Counted from the first letter of the stretch, positions 26,163-36,759 are shown. The stretch is DNA of 64,000 nt from Sphingobacterium hotanense (GCF_008274825.1 NZ_CP030848.1:806001-870000), one strand, 5' to 3'. Notes: generated by a model not told the origin, from the letters alone. Numbers and translations are program-made.

Positions 26163-26780
26163 ATGTCAGGAATTATTGGTAAAAAAGTAGGAATGACCAG
26201 CCTGTTCAACACTGAAGGGAAAAACATCCCTTGTACAGTAATCGAGGCTGGGCCGTGCGTGGTTACGCAGATACGTACGGTAGAGAAAGATGGCTATTCA
26301 GCAGTTCAACTTGGTTTTGATGAAGCTAAGGAAAAGAACACATCGGCTCCTCTAAAAGGACACTTTGCAAAGGCAGGGGTTAGTCCTAAGCGTAAACTAG
26401 TTGAGTTCAAAACTTTCGAAGATGAGAAGCAACTAGGTGACATCGTGGATGTTACTTTATTTGAAGAAGGCGAGTACGTTGATGTAGTTGGTACTTCAAA
26501 AGGTAAAGGTTTCCAAGGTGTAATGAAGCGTCACGGATTTGGTGGTGTAGGTGGTGCGACTCACGGTCAGCACAACAGACTACGTGCGCCAGGTTCATTG
26601 GGAGCTTCATCATGGCCTTCACGTGTATTCAAAGGAATGCGCATGGCAGGTCGTACGGGTGGTGAGCGTGTAAAAGTTCAAAACTTACAAGTATTGAAAG
26701 TTTACCCTGAGCAAAACCTAATCGTTGTTAGTGGTTCCATTCCAGGAGCTAAAGGTTCATTTGTAATCGTAGACAAATAG
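26163..26780 (+). CDS. rplC: 50S ribosomal protein L3
   Basis: 205 residues. The start [13 protein letters not shown] and the glycine-rich loop [17 protein letters not shown], which reaches toward the peptidyl-transferase centre, are diagnostic. It is the first gene of the operon here; rpsJ, which usually precedes it, is not in the window, and a GH88 gene lies upstream instead. The operon promoter and leader lie directly before it. Confidence 0.98.
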   Translation: MSGIIGKKVGMTSLFNTEGKNIPCTVIEAGPCVVTQIRTVEKDGYSAVQLGFDEAKEKNTSAPLKGHFAKAGVSPKRKLVEFKTFEDEKQLGDIVDVTLFEEGEYVDVVGTSKGKGFQGVMKRHGFGGVGGATHGQHNRLRAPGSLGASSWPSRVFKGMRMAGRTGGERVKVQNLQVLKVYPEQNLIVVSGSIPGAKGSFVIVDK

Positions 26781-26787
26781 TAGAGAG

Positions 26788-27417
26788 ATGGAAGTTAAAG
26801 TATTAAATTTATCAGGTAAAGAAACAGGTGCCAAGGTGCAACTTCCTGAGTCAGTATTCGGTGTAGAGCCAAACGACCATGCGATCTATTTAGATGTGAA
26901 ACAATACTTAGCGAACCAACGCCAAGGAACACACAAATCTAAACAACGTAATGAAATCGCGGGTTCAACTCGTAAATTACACAAACAAAAAGGTACAGGT
27001 GGTGCTCGTGCGGGCTCTATCAAATCTCCATTGTTTAATGGTGGTGGTCGTGTATTCGGTCCTCAACCAAGAGACTACAGCTTTAAATTGAACAAAAAAT
27101 TAAAGCAATTAGCTCGTAAATCGGCGTTAAGCTACAAAGCACAAGAGAACAATGTTGTTGTATTGGACGAAGTGAACTTCGATTCAATCAAAACAAAGAA
27201 CTATGTGTCTTTAATCAACGCTTTAAATGTTGCTGATGAAAAAACTTTATTAGTATTATCAGCATACAATAACAATGTTTATTTATCAAGCAGAAACTTG
27301 AAGAAAGCAAAAGTTATTGTAGCATCAGAGTTGAATACATATGATGTATTAAATGCTACAAAATTATTGTTGACTGCAGATTCTGTAAAAACTTTGGAGG
27401 AAGCATTAGCTAAGTAA
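26788..27417 (+). CDS. rplD: 50S ribosomal protein L4
   Basis: 209 residues. The long internal loop [18 protein letters not shown] (about 71-88) lines the peptide exit tunnel. In many bacteria L4 represses its own operon by binding the leader RNA. It begins 7 nt after rplC. Confidence 0.98.
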   Translation: MEVKVLNLSGKETGAKVQLPESVFGVEPNDHAIYLDVKQYLANQRQGTHKSKQRNEIAGSTRKLHKQKGTGGARAGSIKSPLFNGGGRVFGPQPRDYSFKLNKKLKQLARKSALSYKAQENNVVVLDEVNFDSIKTKNYVSLINALNVADEKTLLVLSAYNNNVYLSSRNLKKAKVIVASELNTYDVLNATKLLLTADSVKTLEEALAK

Positions 27418-27418
27418 T

Positions 27419-27709
27419 ATGGAAATTATTAAAAAACCTATCTTAACTGAGAAAGCTTCATTATTGACGGAAAAATTAAACCGTTACGCTTTCAAAGTAG
27501 ATCACAGAGCAAACAAAATCCAGATCAAACAAGCTGTTGAGCAAATGTTTGGCGTATCAGTAGTTGCAGTTAACACTGCAGTTGTTGCGGGTAAAGCAAA
27601 AAGCCGTTACACAAAAGCTGGTTTCGTTTCTGGAAGAAGCCCTAAGTATAAAAAGGCCATCATCACAATTAAGGATGGTGAAACTATTGACTTTTACAGT
27701 ACACTATAA
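27419..27709 (+). CDS. rplW: 50S ribosomal protein L23
   Basis: 96 residues; ILTEKASLL at the N-terminus and the basic loop with KSRYTKAGF are typical. It sits at the tunnel exit and docks trigger factor and SRP. It begins 1 nt after the rplD stop codon. Confidence 0.97.
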   Translation: MEIIKKPILTEKASLLTEKLNRYAFKVDHRANKIQIKQAVEQMFGVSVVAVNTAVVAGKAKSRYTKAGFVSGRSPKYKKAIITIKDGETIDFYSTL

Positions 27710-27715
27710 TAAGAA

Positions 27716-28543
27716 ATGGCAGTTAAAAGATTCAAACCGGTAACCCCTGGTACACGCTTTAGAGTTGGTGCTGATTATTCAGACGTTACAACAAACGTTC
27801 CTGAGAAATCATTAGTAGTAGCTAAAGTAAAGAAATCAGGTGGTCGTAATAACTCCGGTAAAATGACTATGCGTTACATCGGTGGGGGACACAAAAAAGT
27901 ATACCGATTAATAGATTTCAAACGCGATAAAAAAGATATCCCTGCAACAGTAGCTACAATCGAGTACGATCCGAATCGTACTGCACGTATTGCATTATTG
28001 CACTACGCTGATGGTGAGAAACGTTACATCATTGCTCCAGCTGGTTTAACAGTTGGTCAAACTGTAATTGCAGGTGAATCAGTAGCCCCAGAAGTTGGTA
28101 ATACAATGCCACTTGCAAACATTCCATTAGGTTCTATCATCCACAACATCGAGTTGAATCCTGGTCAAGGTGGTTCAATCGCTCGTTCGGCAGGAACTTA
28201 CGCGCAATTATCTGCACGTGATGGAAAGTATGCAATTATCAAATTGCCATCAGGAGAGACTCGTATGATCTTATTAACCTGTGTTGCAACGATTGGTTCA
28301 GTATCAAATGCTGAGAAATCTAACCAAGTGTTAGGTAAAGCTGGTCGTAAGCGTTGGTTAGGTCGTCGTCCTCGCGTACGTGGTGTTGCTATGAACCCTG
28401 TTGATCACCCTATGGGAGGTGGTGAAGGTCGTTCATCAGGAGGTCACCCTCGTTCACGCACAGGAGTTTTAGCTAAAGGCTACAAAACTCGCTACAAGAA
28501 GAAAACATCGAATCGTTACATCATTGAGAGAAGGAAAAAATAA
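27716..28543 (+). CDS. rplB: 50S ribosomal protein L2
   Basis: 275 residues. [20 protein letters not shown] (about 218-237) contains the conserved His near the peptidyl-transferase centre. It helps join the subunits and place tRNA. Its stop overlaps the rpsS start (TAATG). Confidence 0.98.
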   Translation: MAVKRFKPVTPGTRFRVGADYSDVTTNVPEKSLVVAKVKKSGGRNNSGKMTMRYIGGGHKKVYRLIDFKRDKKDIPATVATIEYDPNRTARIALLHYADGEKRYIIAPAGLTVGQTVIAGESVAPEVGNTMPLANIPLGSIIHNIELNPGQGGSIARSAGTYAQLSARDGKYAIIKLPSGETRMILLTCVATIGSVSNAEKSNQVLGKAGRKRWLGRRPRVRGVAMNPVDHPMGGGEGRSSGGHPRSRTGVLAKGYKTRYKKKTSNRYIIERRKK

Positions 28544-28809
28544 TGGCTCGTTCAATTAAAAAAGGTCCTTATATCGATCACAACTTAGAAAGAAAAGTTC
28601 TTTCTATGAATGAAACAAACAAAAAGTCAGTAATTAAGACTTGGTCTCGTAGATCAATGATTTCACCTGATTTTGTTGGCCATACCTTCGCAGTGCACAA
28701 CGGGAATAAATTCATTCCAGTTTATGTAACAGAGAATATGGTTGGTCACAAGCTTGGTGAATTTGCGCCTACGCGTACTTTCAGAGGCCACGCAGAAAAG
28801 AAAAAATAA
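28543..28809 (+). CDS. rpsS: 30S ribosomal protein S19
   Basis: 88 residues; [15 protein letters not shown] and the C-terminal [10 protein letters not shown] are diagnostic. It forms a complex with S13 in the head of the small subunit. It overlaps rplB by one base, which suggests translational coupling. Confidence 0.98.
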   Translation: MARSIKKGPYIDHNLERKVLSMNETNKKSVIKTWSRRSMISPDFVGHTFAVHNGNKFIPVYVTENMVGHKLGEFAPTRTFRGHAEKKK

Positions 28810-28815
28810 TAGGTA

Positions 28816-29247
28816 ATGGAAGCAACAAAGAAACTTAAAAAATCTGTTTTAATTAAACAGCGCAAAGAGCAGTTAAAAGCTCAGGTAGGAGGAGCTTCTA
28901 CTGCCAAATTATTGAACTGCCCTACGTCTCCGCGCAAAATGCGTTTAGTAGTGGATCTTATCCGTGGTCAAAAAGTTGAGAATGCATTATACATTCTAAA
29001 ACATACAGGTAAAGAGGCTGCTATCCGTGTTGAGAAATTATTATTATCAGCAATCAAAAACTGGGAAGCTAAAAATGAAGGCGCTTCAGTTGAGGATGGT
29101 GGTTTATTTGTAAAAGAAGTGTCTGTTGGTGGTGGTCGTCAATTAAAGAGATTACGTCCAGCTCCACAAGGTCGTGGTTACAGAATTCGCAAGCGTTCAA
29201 ATCATGTTACTTTGGTGGTAGACAGTGTAAACAACGTTAATAACTAA
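28816..29247 (+). CDS. rplV: 50S ribosomal protein L22
   Basis: 143 residues; the core begins at about residue 28 ([22 protein letters not shown]) after a lysine-rich N-terminal extension of about 27 residues not found in the 110-residue Escherichia coli protein. The tunnel hairpin is [17 protein letters not shown] (about 113-129). Confidence 0.97.
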   Translation: MEATKKLKKSVLIKQRKEQLKAQVGGASTAKLLNCPTSPRKMRLVVDLIRGQKVENALYILKHTGKEAAIRVEKLLLSAIKNWEAKNEGASVEDGGLFVKEVSVGGGRQLKRLRPAPQGRGYRIRKRSNHVTLVVDSVNNVNN

Positions 29248-29258
29248 TATTACTAAGA

Positions 29259-30044
29259 ATGGGACAAAAAGCAAATCCAATAGGTAGCAGATTAGGGATC
29301 ATCAAAGGATGGGATTCTAATTGGTTCGGAGGCAACAACTATTCTGATAAGTTAGTTGAGGACGAAAAAATCAGAAAGTATCTTTCTGTACGTATCGCTA
29401 AAGGCGGTGTAGCAAAAGTTGTTATTGAAAGAACTTTAAAACGTATTACTGTTACAATCCACACGGCACGTCCAGGAATCGTTATCGGTAAAGGCGGACA
29501 AGAGGTTGATAAGATCAAAGAAGAGTTAAAGAAATTGACTAAGAAAGATGTTCAGATCAACATTTTTGAAATCAAACGTCCTGAGCTAGATGCGAAGTTA
29601 GTAGCTGAAGGTATTGCAAAACAATTAGAGGCTCGTATCTCTTTCCGTCGTGCAATGAAAACAGCTATCGCTTCAACGATGCGTATGGGTGCTGAAGGTA
29701 TCAAAGTAATGTGTTCAGGTCGTTTAGGTGGTGCTGAGATGGCACGTACTGAACAATACAAAGAAGGAAGAACTCCTTTACACACATTACGTGCAGATAT
29801 CGATTATGCTTTAGCAGAAGCATTAACTACTTACGGTAAGATCGGTGTGAAAGTTTGGATCTGTAAAGGTGAAGTTTACGGTAAACGTGACTTATCTCCA
29901 AACATCGGTCAAGCATCAGGTGTGAAGTCACGTGGTGGCAACGAAGGTGGTTCAGACCGTCGTGACAACCGTGGCGGAGGCCGTCGTGATAACAACCGTG
30001 GTGGTGGTCGTCGTGATAACAACCGTGGTGGAAAAAGAGATTAA
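29259..30044 (+). CDS. rpsC: 30S ribosomal protein S3 with Arg/Gly/Asp/Asn repeat tail
   Basis: 261 residues. The KH domain carries [14 protein letters not shown] (about 71-84); S3 helps unwind mRNA at the entry channel. From about residue 226 the protein continues in a low-complexity tail built of [13 protein letters not shown] units (three copies, 29958-30040). The tail is probably disordered and RNA-binding; copies at DNA level are nearly identical, suggesting recent tandem growth. Confidence 0.97.
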   Translation: MGQKANPIGSRLGIIKGWDSNWFGGNNYSDKLVEDEKIRKYLSVRIAKGGVAKVVIERTLKRITVTIHTARPGIVIGKGGQEVDKIKEELKKLTKKDVQINIFEIKRPELDAKLVAEGIAKQLEARISFRRAMKTAIASTMRMGAEGIKVMCSGRLGGAEMARTEQYKEGRTPLHTLRADIDYALAEALTTYGKIGVKVWICKGEVYGKRDLSPNIGQASGVKSRGGNEGGSDRRDNRGGGRRDNNRGGGRRDNNRGGKRD

Positions 30045-30096
30045 TTAATTAAGATTTAAAACTATCTGTTAGAACAGATTTTAACAAAATACGAAC

Positions 30097-30519
30097 ATGT
30101 TACAGCCAAAAAGAACGAAGTTCAGAAAGATGCAGAAAGGCCGCATGAAGGGTAATGCTAGCCGTGGTGCGGAGTTATCTTTCGGTTCTTTCGGTATCAA
30201 ATCACTGGAGTCAGCATGGATCACAAGCCGTCAAATTGAGGCAGCACGTATCGCCGTAACACGTTATATGAAACGTGAAGGTCAAGTGTGGATCCGTATC
30301 TTCCCTGACAAACCTGTTACTAAGAAACCTGCAGAGGTACGTATGGGTAAGGGTAAGGGTGCTCCAGAATACTGGGTAGCAGTAGTACGCCCAGGCCGTA
30401 TGTTATTTGAAGCAGAAGGTGTGCCTTTAGAGATTGCTAAAGAAGCATTACGTTTAGCTGCTCAAAAATTACCGGTTCAAACTAAGTTTGTGATACGTAG
30501 AGATTACGTTGAAGCATAA
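30097..30519 (+). CDS. rplP: 50S ribosomal protein L16
   Basis: 140 residues; [19 protein letters not shown] and [19 protein letters not shown] are diagnostic. It is needed for the A site of the large subunit. A 52-nt gap before it holds a short hairpin (ATCTGTT at 30064-30070 with AACAGAT). Confidence 0.98.
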   Translation: MLQPKRTKFRKMQKGRMKGNASRGAELSFGSFGIKSLESAWITSRQIEAARIAVTRYMKREGQVWIRIFPDKPVTKKPAEVRMGKGKGAPEYWVAVVRPGRMLFEAEGVPLEIAKEALRLAAQKLPVQTKFVIRRDYVEA

Positions 30520-30524
30520 TAATC

Positions 30525-30596
30525 GTCGGTAATGTCTAAAATTTAGCCTTACGGCCGTTACCCGTAAGGCAATATTAAAAGTTTAGATAACCCGAC
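30525..30596 (+). promoter_or_regulatory. Three-tier RNA hairpin between rplP and rpmC
   Basis: Nested pairing: GTCGG (30525-30529) with CCGAC (30592-30596); TCTAAA (30535-30540) with TTTAGA (30582-30587); GCCTTACGG (30546-30554) with CCGTAAGGC (30562-30570). There is no T run, so it is not a simple terminator. It is probably a protein-binding or processing site within the operon RNA. Confidence 0.65.
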
Positions 30597-30612
30597 CCAA
30601 CACTGGAAAAAA

Positions 30613-30831
30613 ATGAAAAATTCAGAAATCGTAGAATTATCAACAGAGGATTTAACAGCTCGTCTTGCAGAAGAGAAAGCTGCCTTTAACAAATTGAAAT
30701 TTGCACACGCTGTTTCTGCTATTGAGAACCCAAATGTTATCAAAGCAGCTCGCAGAACTATCGCTCGTATCTCTACAGAGGTTTCAAAGCGTAAGAATGC
30801 AGCAAAATCTGAAACAGCCTCTGAGGCATAA
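30613..30831 (+). CDS. rpmC: 50S ribosomal protein L29
   Basis: 72 residues, a two-helix hairpin protein: LSTEDLTARLAEEKAAFNKLKFAH and the second helix KAARRTIARISTEVSKR. It follows a structured RNA element. Confidence 0.95.
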   Translation: MKNSEIVELSTEDLTARLAEEKAAFNKLKFAHAVSAIENPNVIKAARRTIARISTEVSKRKNAAKSETASEA

Positions 30832-30844
30832 AAATTAAGTCGAA

Positions 30845-31099
30845 ATGGAAAGAAATTTAAGAAAAACAAGAATCGGCTTAGTAGTTAGCAATAAAATGGA
30901 CAAATCGATTACAGTAGCGGTTGAGCGTAAAGTGAAACACCCTATCTACGGTAAGTTCGTTAAAAAAACTACTAAATTCAAAGCTCATGACGAAGAGAAT
31001 ACCTGCGGTATCGGCGATACGGTATTAATCATGGAAACTCGTCCGCTGAGTAAGACAAAAAACTGGAGATTAGTTGAAATTTTAGAAAGGGCTAAATAA
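30845..31099 (+). CDS. rpsQ: 30S ribosomal protein S17
   Basis: 84 residues with the OB fold marks [23 protein letters not shown] and [16 protein letters not shown]. It is an early 16S rRNA binder. Its stop overlaps the rplN start by one base. Confidence 0.97.
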   Translation: MERNLRKTRIGLVVSNKMDKSITVAVERKVKHPIYGKFVKKTTKFKAHDEENTCGIGDTVLIMETRPLSKTKNWRLVEILERAK

Positions 31100-31467
31100 T
31101 GGTACAACAGGAATCAAGATTAAATGTAGCTGACAATAGCGGAGCTAAAGAGGTTTTAGTAATCCGTGTATTGGGCGGTACGCGCAAGCGTTATGCATCT
31201 ATCGGTGATAAGATCGTTGTTACCGTAAAGAGCGCTATACCTTCAGGAAACGTGAAGAAAGGTTCAGTTTCTAAAGCAGTTGTAGTTCGTACGAAAAAAG
31301 AGATTCGTCGTAAAGATGGTTCTTACATTCGTTTCGATGATAACGCTGCAGTATTGTTAAACAATAACGATGAGCCTCGCGGTACTCGTATTTTTGGCCC
31401 AGTTGCCAGAGAGTTACGTGAGAAGCAGTTCATGAAAATCGTATCACTAGCACCGGAGGTTTTATAA
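31099..31467 (+). CDS. rplN: 50S ribosomal protein L14
   Basis: 122 residues; [18 protein letters not shown] and [13 protein letters not shown] are typical. It contacts L19 and the small subunit. Confidence 0.98.
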   Translation: MVQQESRLNVADNSGAKEVLVIRVLGGTRKRYASIGDKIVVTVKSAIPSGNVKKGSVSKAVVVRTKKEIRRKDGSYIRFDDNAAVLLNNNDEPRGTRIFGPVARELREKQFMKIVSLAPEVL

Positions 31468-31469
31468 TT

Positions 31470-31814
31470 ATGGCACAGAAGAAAAAAACTACTACTCACA
31501 AAATCAAAATTAAAAAAGGAGATTTAGTGAAAGTTATCGCTGGTAACTCTAAAGGTGTTCAAGGAAAAGTTTTACAAATTTTAGTGGATGCAGATAGAGC
31601 TATCGTAGAAGGCGCTAATATCGTTAAGAAACACACTAAACCTAGTGCAGCAAACCCTAACGGTGGTATCATCGAGAAGGAAGCTGCGATTAACATCTCT
31701 AACATTGCTTTAATCGATCCTAAAACAGGTAATACTACTCGTATTGGACGTAAAGTAAATGCAGATGGTAAAATAGTACGTTACGCAAAAAAATCAGGGG
31801 AGGAGATTAAATAA
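31470..31814 (+). CDS. rplX: 50S ribosomal protein L24
   Basis: 114 residues; a KOW motif [20 protein letters not shown] at about 14-33 after a lysine-rich start. It is an early assembly protein of 23S rRNA. Its stop shares one base with the rplE start. Confidence 0.97.
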   Translation: MAQKKKTTTHKIKIKKGDLVKVIAGNSKGVQGKVLQILVDADRAIVEGANIVKKHTKPSAANPNGGIIEKEAAINISNIALIDPKTGNTTRIGRKVNADGKIVRYAKKSGEEIK

Positions 31815-32383
31815 TGACTTATTCACCGAGATTAAAAGGGAAATACGCGGATGAGATCCGTGCAGCTCTAAAAGAGAAATTCCAATACAAGAGCGTTATG
31901 CAAGTTCCTAGATTGGAGAAGATCGTTGTATCTCAAGGTATTGGTGCTGCTACTGCTGACAAGAAATTAATCGACAATGCAATTGGCGAGTTAACTTTGA
32001 TCACAGGACAACAAGCAGTTCCGACAAAGTCTAAAAAAGATATTTCGAACTTTAAATTGCGTAAAGGCATGCCTATTGGTGCTCGTGTAACATTACGCGA
32101 CAACAATATGTACGAATTCTTAGATCGTTTAATTGCTGTTTCATTACCTCGTATCCGTGACTTCCGCGGTATCAACGATAAAGGATTCGATGGACACGGT
32201 AACTACAACTTAGGTATTACTGAGCAGATCATCTTCCCTGAGATCAACATTGACAAAATCAATAAGATCCAAGGTATGGATATCACTTTCGTAACTTCTG
32301 CTAAGAATGACATCGAAGCATTAGAGTTATTGAAACAATTCGGTTTACCATTCAAAAATCAAAATTCGAACAACAATGGCTAA
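31814..32383 (+). CDS. rplE: 50S ribosomal protein L5
   Basis: 189 residues; [35 protein letters not shown] and [19 protein letters not shown] are diagnostic. It binds 5S rRNA. The end overlaps rpsN by 8 nt. Confidence 0.98.
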   Translation: MTYSPRLKGKYADEIRAALKEKFQYKSVMQVPRLEKIVVSQGIGAATADKKLIDNAIGELTLITGQQAVPTKSKKDISNFKLRKGMPIGARVTLRDNNMYEFLDRLIAVSLPRIRDFRGINDKGFDGHGNYNLGITEQIIFPEINIDKINKIQGMDITFVTSAKNDIEALELLKQFGLPFKNQNSNNNG

Positions 32384-32645
32384 AGAAGGATTAAAAGCAC
32401 GCGAAGTAAAGCGTCAGAAATTAGTTGCGAAGTTTGCTGAGAAACGTGCTGCATTAAAAGCAGCTGGTGACTATGCAGCTTTAGACAAATTACCTAAGAA
32501 TGCTTCACCTGTACGTTTGCACAATCGTTGTAAATTAACAGGTCGTCCTAAGGGATATATGCGTCAATTTGGTATCTCTCGTGTAACATTCCGTGAGATG
32601 GCATTAGACGGAAAAATCCCAGGGGTGAAAAAAGCTTCTTGGTAA
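32376..32645 (+). CDS. rpsN: 30S ribosomal protein S14, zinc-free type
   Basis: 89 residues. The C-terminal half [22 protein letters not shown] has only one Cys, so it is the longer zinc-independent form and not the short zinc-binding form. It overlaps rplE. A promoter -33 box lies within its last codons. Confidence 0.97.
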   Translation: MAKEGLKAREVKRQKLVAKFAEKRAALKAAGDYAALDKLPKNASPVRLHNRCKLTGRPKGYMRQFGISRVTFREMALDGKIPGVKKASW

Positions 32646-32668
32646 ACCAAAAAAAATATTTACTTTTG
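32639..32668 (+). promoter_or_regulatory. Internal promoter before rpsH
   Basis: TTG (32639-32641), 19 nt, TACTTTTG (32661-32668), an exact TAnnTTTG box. Transcription would begin at the foot of the terminator hairpin that follows. Confidence 0.6.
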
Positions 32669-32708
32669 CCCGGATAAATCGCGTAATGCGGTTTATCGGG
32701 TTTTTTTT
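32669..32708 (+). terminator. Terminator/attenuator between rpsN and rpsH
   Basis: CCCGGATAAATCGC (32669-32682), loop GTAAT, GCGGTTTATCGGG (32688-32700) with one bulge, then eight T residues (32701-32708). It lies inside the operon. A further small hairpin TCCTTT/AAAGGA follows in the 80 nt before rpsH. Confidence 0.8.
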
Positions 32709-32788
32709 GCATTGCAAATATTGTTAACAGATAATAGGTCTGTCCTTTAGGTAAAGGATGGAAACCATTATCATAATTTTTATAAATA

Positions 32789-33187
32789 ATGAATACAGAT
32801 CCAATAGCGGATTACCTTACACGAGTAAGGAATGCCATTAAGGCCAACCACAGGGTTGTTGAAATTCCTGCATCGAACCTAAAAAAAGAAATCACTAAAG
32901 TTCTTTTTGACAAGGGTTACATTGCTAATTACAAATTTATTGAAGAAGGTCCTCAAGGCACAATCAAAATTGCTTTGAAATACCATCCAATTAGCAAAGT
33001 ACCGGCTATTCGCACTTTGACACGTGTGAGTAAACCTGGTTTAAGAAAGTATGCAAATGTTGACAACCTTCCTCGTGTTCTGAACGGTCTAGGTATTGCT
33101 ATCCTATCTACATCTAAAGGTGTAATGTCGGATAAAGAAGCTGGCGTTCAAAATGTTGGTGGTGAAGTTTTATGTTACGTTTATTAA
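32789..33187 (+). CDS. rpsH: 30S ribosomal protein S8
   Basis: 132 residues; [19 protein letters not shown] and the C-terminal [12 protein letters not shown] are typical. In Escherichia coli S8 represses its own operon by binding mRNA; here a terminator-like structure lies upstream. Confidence 0.98.
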   Translation: MNTDPIADYLTRVRNAIKANHRVVEIPASNLKKEITKVLFDKGYIANYKFIEEGPQGTIKIALKYHPISKVPAIRTLTRVSKPGLRKYANVDNLPRVLNGLGIAILSTSKGVMSDKEAGVQNVGGEVLCYVY

Positions 33188-33210
33188 TCTAGGAAAAAAC
33201 ACACAAAGAA

Positions 33211-33765
33211 ATGTCAAGAATTGGAAAAGCGCCAATTGCTATTCCCTCGGGAGTATCAATTACTGTATCAGACAAGAACTTGTTGACAGTAAAAGGCCCT
33301 AAAGGTGAATTAACACAACAAGTGGACAGCGACATCACTGTTAAAGAAGAAGATGGTCAGATCGTCGTTACACGTCCTACAGAACAAAAGAAACACAAAG
33401 CATTACACGGCTTATACCGCGCCTTGATTAACAACATGGTAGTCGGTGTAACCGAAGGGTACAAAACTACACAAGAGTTAGTGGGTGTTGGTTACCGTGC
33501 TTCAAACACTGGTAATACATTAGAGTTAACTTTAGGATTCTCTCACCAGATTGTTTTCGTATTGCCAAAGGAAATTACAGTTACAACTACTGCTGAAAAA
33601 GGTAAGAACCCTACAATTACATTGGAGTCAATTGACAAACAATTAATCGGACAGGTAGCAGCGAAAATCCGCGGCTTCCGTAAACCAGAGCCATACAAAG
33701 GTAAAGGTATTAAGTTCGCAGGGGAAGTATTAAGAAGAAAAGCAGGTAAATCAGCTAAAAAATAA
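33211..33765 (+). CDS. rplF: 50S ribosomal protein L6
   Basis: 184 residues; [15 protein letters not shown] and the C-terminal [18 protein letters not shown] are diagnostic. It lies near the factor-binding site. Confidence 0.98.
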   Translation: MSRIGKAPIAIPSGVSITVSDKNLLTVKGPKGELTQQVDSDITVKEEDGQIVVTRPTEQKKHKALHGLYRALINNMVVGVTEGYKTTQELVGVGYRASNTGNTLELTLGFSHQIVFVLPKEITVTTTAEKGKNPTITLESIDKQLIGQVAAKIRGFRKPEPYKGKGIKFAGEVLRRKAGKSAKK

Positions 33766-33770
33766 TAACC

Positions 33771-34124
33771 ATGGCAGGAATTAAATCAACTCGTAGAGCG
33801 AGAATAAAAAAAGGAATCAGAAAACACCTGGCTGGATCTACAGAACGTCCGCGTTTAACGGTTTTTAGAAGTAATAAAGGTATCTATGCACAGATCATTG
33901 ATGATACATTGGGTAAGACTTTAGTGTCTGCTTCTTCATCATCAAAAGAATTTGCTGCATCAGGTAACAAAGTTGATCAATCTAAAGCTGTAGGTAAAAT
34001 GGTTGCTGAGAAAGCGATCGCAGCAGGAATTAGCAAAGTAGTTTTTGACCGTAATGGGTATCTATACCATGGCCGTATTAAATCATTGGCTGAAGGTGCT
34101 CGCGAAGGCGGTTTAGACTTTTAA
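33771..34124 (+). CDS. rplR: 50S ribosomal protein L18
   Basis: 117 residues; [19 protein letters not shown] and [26 protein letters not shown] mark this 5S rRNA-binding protein. The start [14 protein letters not shown] is basic as usual. Confidence 0.98.
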   Translation: MAGIKSTRRARIKKGIRKHLAGSTERPRLTVFRSNKGIYAQIIDDTLGKTLVSASSSSKEFAASGNKVDQSKAVGKMVAEKAIAAGISKVVFDRNGYLYHGRIKSLAEGAREGGLDF

Positions 34125-34136
34125 TCAAAGAAAGAA

Positions 34137-34655
34137 ATGGCATTAAGCAATATTAAAAGAGTAAAATCAAGCGAGATTGAATTAAAAGATCGCTTAGTAA
34201 GCATCCAACGTGTAGCGAAAGTTACTAAAGGTGGTCGTACCTTCAGTTTCTCGGCTATCGTTGTAGTTGGTGACGAGAATGGCATCGTAGGATACGGTTT
34301 AGGTAAAGCAAAAGAGGTTACTGAAGCAATTACTAAAGGTATTGATGACGCTAAGAAAAACTTAGTGAAAGTTCCTATCATTAAAGGTACAGTTCCTCAT
34401 GAGCAGTACGGTAAATACTCTGGTGGTTCAGTTTTGATTAAACCAGCTGTACACGGTACAGGAGTATTAGCGGGTGGTGCTATGCGTGCAGTTTTAGAGT
34501 CTGCAGGTATCACTGACGTATTAGCAAAATCATTAGGATCTTCTAACCCTCACAATGTTGTTAAAGCTACTATCGACGCTTTAGCAAACATGCGTGATGC
34601 TTATACAGTGGCACAAACACGTGGTGTCGATTTAAACAAAGTATTTAACGGTTAA
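34137..34655 (+). CDS. rpsE: 30S ribosomal protein S5
   Basis: 172 residues; the S5 N-terminal dsRBD-like fold is seen in [22 protein letters not shown], followed by [19 protein letters not shown]. It takes part in decoding accuracy. Confidence 0.98.
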   Translation: MALSNIKRVKSSEIELKDRLVSIQRVAKVTKGGRTFSFSAIVVVGDENGIVGYGLGKAKEVTEAITKGIDDAKKNLVKVPIIKGTVPHEQYGKYSGGSVLIKPAVHGTGVLAGGAMRAVLESAGITDVLAKSLGSSNPHNVVKATIDALANMRDAYTVAQTRGVDLNKVFNG

Positions 34656-34659
34656 TATC

Positions 34660-34839
34660 ATGGCAAAAATTAAAATCACCCAGATAAAGAGCGTTATCGA
34701 CAGAAGCGAGCGCCAAAAGAAAACTATTGAGGCATTAGGTTTGAAAAAAATCAATCACTCAGTAGAAGTTGAAGCTACACCAGCAATCATTGGTATGGTT
34801 CGTAAAGTGAATCATTTAGTAGCAGTAGAAACTGTTTAA
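34660..34839 (+). CDS. rpmD: 50S ribosomal protein L30
   Basis: 59 residues, starting 4 nt after rps[21 protein letters not shown], then [15 protein letters not shown] and a VRKVNHLV end, the normal L30 pattern and length. It was found by reading the gap between rpsE and rplO. Confidence 0.96.
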   Translation: MAKIKITQIKSVIDRSERQKKTIEALGLKKINHSVEVEATPAIIGMVRKVNHLVAVETV

Positions 34840-34846
34840 AAATAAC

Positions 34847-34878
34847 AATGGAAAGGATTTCTCACAGTCCTTTCCATT
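34847..34878 (+). terminator. Intra-operon hairpin between rpmD and rplO
   Basis: AATGGAAAGGA (34847-34857) with TCCTTTCCATT (34868-34878), 10-nt loop, followed by a weak T-rich tail (CTGTTTATT). It may attenuate or mark an RNA end within the operon. Confidence 0.55.
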
Positions 34879-34952
34879 CTGTTTATTCATTAAATATTAA
34901 AAGGTTATTGCCTGTTTAGTGAGAGCGAAGGCGTAACACAATCAAGTTTAAA

Positions 34953-35399
34953 ATGAACTTAAGTAATTTAAAACCAGCAGTTGGTTCAACAAAAAGTAAG
35001 AAACGTATTGGTCGTGGTCAAGGATCAGGTCGTGGCGGAACTTCAACTCGTGGACACAAAGGTGCCGGATCTCGTTCAGGTCACTCTACGAAGATTGGTT
35101 TCGAAGGTGGTCAAATGCCTTTACAACGTCGCGTTCCTAAATTCGGATTCAAAAACATTAATCGTGTAGAATATGTAGGTGTTAACTTAGATGTATTACA
35201 AGGTTTAGTTGAGAAACACAATTTAACGACTGTAGACTTTGAAACTTTAAATGTTCACGGTTTAATCTCTAAAAACGACAAGGTGAAAATCTTAGGTCGT
35301 GGTGAGTTTACTGCGAAAGTAGAAGTTAAAGCTCATGCGTTCTCTACCTCAGCTCAAAAAGCTATTGAAGCAGCAGGTGGTTCTATCGTTAAACTGTAA
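34953..35399 (+). CDS. rplO: 50S ribosomal protein L15
   Basis: 148 residues; glycine/arginine-rich N-terminal extension ([20 protein letters not shown]) and [18 protein letters not shown] are diagnostic. The gene starts after a 113-nt spacer that holds a hairpin. Stop is 6 nt before secY. Confidence 0.98.
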   Translation: MNLSNLKPAVGSTKSKKRIGRGQGSGRGGTSTRGHKGAGSRSGHSTKIGFEGGQMPLQRRVPKFGFKNINRVEYVGVNLDVLQGLVEKHNLTTVDFETLNVHGLISKNDKVKILGRGEFTAKVEVKAHAFSTSAQKAIEAAGGSIVKL

Positions 35400-35405
35400 T
35401 AATAC

Positions 35406-36752
35406 ATGAAGAAACTAATCACAACCTTAACCAATATATGGAAGATTGAAGAACTACGTAATCGTATTTTAAATACGTTACTATTTCTTTTAATATACCG
35501 CATAGGATGTCACGTGGTATTGCCAGGTGTTAATCCGGATGCATTGGTAGTAAACAGAGAAGGTGGTAATGATATTATGAACCTAATCAATATGTTTGCC
35601 GGTGGATCTTTTTCACGTGCGGCAATTTTTGCATTAGGCGTAATGCCATACATCTCCGCATCTATCGTTGTGCAGTTATTGGGGATAGCTGTTCCTGCTT
35701 TTCAGAAAATGCAAAAAGAGGGAGAGTCTGGGCGTAAGAAGATGACGCAAATTACTCGTTACCTAACAGTAGCGATTACTTTGGTACAGTCAATTGCATA
35801 CGTGAAGACACAAATCGGTCCTGAAGCGAAAACTATTGCTGATCCGATGTTCTCTATTCTTTCTGCAATCGTGTTGACAGCAGGTACACTGTTTGTGATG
35901 TGGCTAGGTGAGAAGATTACTGATAAAGGTATCGGTAATGGTATTTCACTTATTATTATGGCAGGTATTATCGCGCAGCTTCCTGCAGGTATTACAGCAG
36001 AGTGGGGATCAAGAATGAGTCCTAGTGGTGGTGGTCCAATTCCATTGTTATTAGAATTCGTAGCCTTGTTCTTCGTTGTAATATTTACCATTCTTGTGGT
36101 TCAAGGGGTTCGTAAGATTCCTGTACAATACGCTAAGAAAATCGTTGGAAATAAACAAATCGGTGGTGTTCGTCAGTACATTCCTTTGAAAGTGAATGCA
36201 GCAGGTGTAATGCCAATCATTTTCGCGCAAGCGATCATGTTCCTTCCGATGTCCTTAACGCAGTTCTTCCCGAACGTGCAATCGGACTTCCTGACGTCTT
36301 TGAGTAACTATACATCTGTGACGTATAATGTTGTATTTGCTTTGTTGATCATCGCATTTACATTCTTCTACACCGCAATCATGGTTAATCCTCAGCAGAT
36401 GTCGGAGGATATGAAAAAGAATGGTGGATTTATTCCGGGCGTTAAACCTGGATATGAAACTAATTTGTTTATCGATAATGTGATTTCTCACATTACATTC
36501 CCAGGGGCAATATTTGTAGCTGTGATTGCTATTTTACCAGCGATTGCTACATTGTTTGGTGTTAACAACCAATTCGCTCATTTCTATGGTGGTACTTCGT
36601 TGTTGATCTTAGTAGGGGTAGTGTTGGATACCATCCAACAAATTGAAAGTCACTTGTTGATGCGCCACTACGACGGATTGATGAAGACAGGTAGAGTAAA
36701 AGGCCGTAGCTCGGCAACAACAGTTGAGGGTTACGACCAATCAGCAATTTAA
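35406..36752 (+). CDS. secY: Protein translocase subunit SecY
   Basis: 448 residues, ten predicted membrane helices. It is the channel of the Sec translocon. The plug region and GVMPYISASIVVQLL (helix 2b) are visible, as is the cytoplasmic loop with IPVQYAKKIVG. It sits in its usual place after rplO and 7 nt before map. Confidence 0.98.
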   Translation: MKKLITTLTNIWKIEELRNRILNTLLFLLIYRIGCHVVLPGVNPDALVVNREGGNDIMNLINMFAGGSFSRAAIFALGVMPYISASIVVQLLGIAVPAFQKMQKEGESGRKKMTQITRYLTVAITLVQSIAYVKTQIGPEAKTIADPMFSILSAIVLTAGTLFVMWLGEKITDKGIGNGISLIIMAGIIAQLPAGITAEWGSRMSPSGGGPIPLLLEFVALFFVVIFTILVVQGVRKIPVQYAKKIVGNKQIGGVRQYIPLKVNAAGVMPIIFAQAIMFLPMSLTQFFPNVQSDFLTSLSNYTSVTYNVVFALLIIAFTFFYTAIMVNPQQMSEDMKKNGGFIPGVKPGYETNLFIDNVISHITFPGAIFVAVIAILPAIATLFGVNNQFAHFYGGTSLLILVGVVLDTIQQIESHLLMRHYDGLMKTGRVKGRSSATTVEGYDQSAI

Positions 36753-36759
36753 TTTTTGA

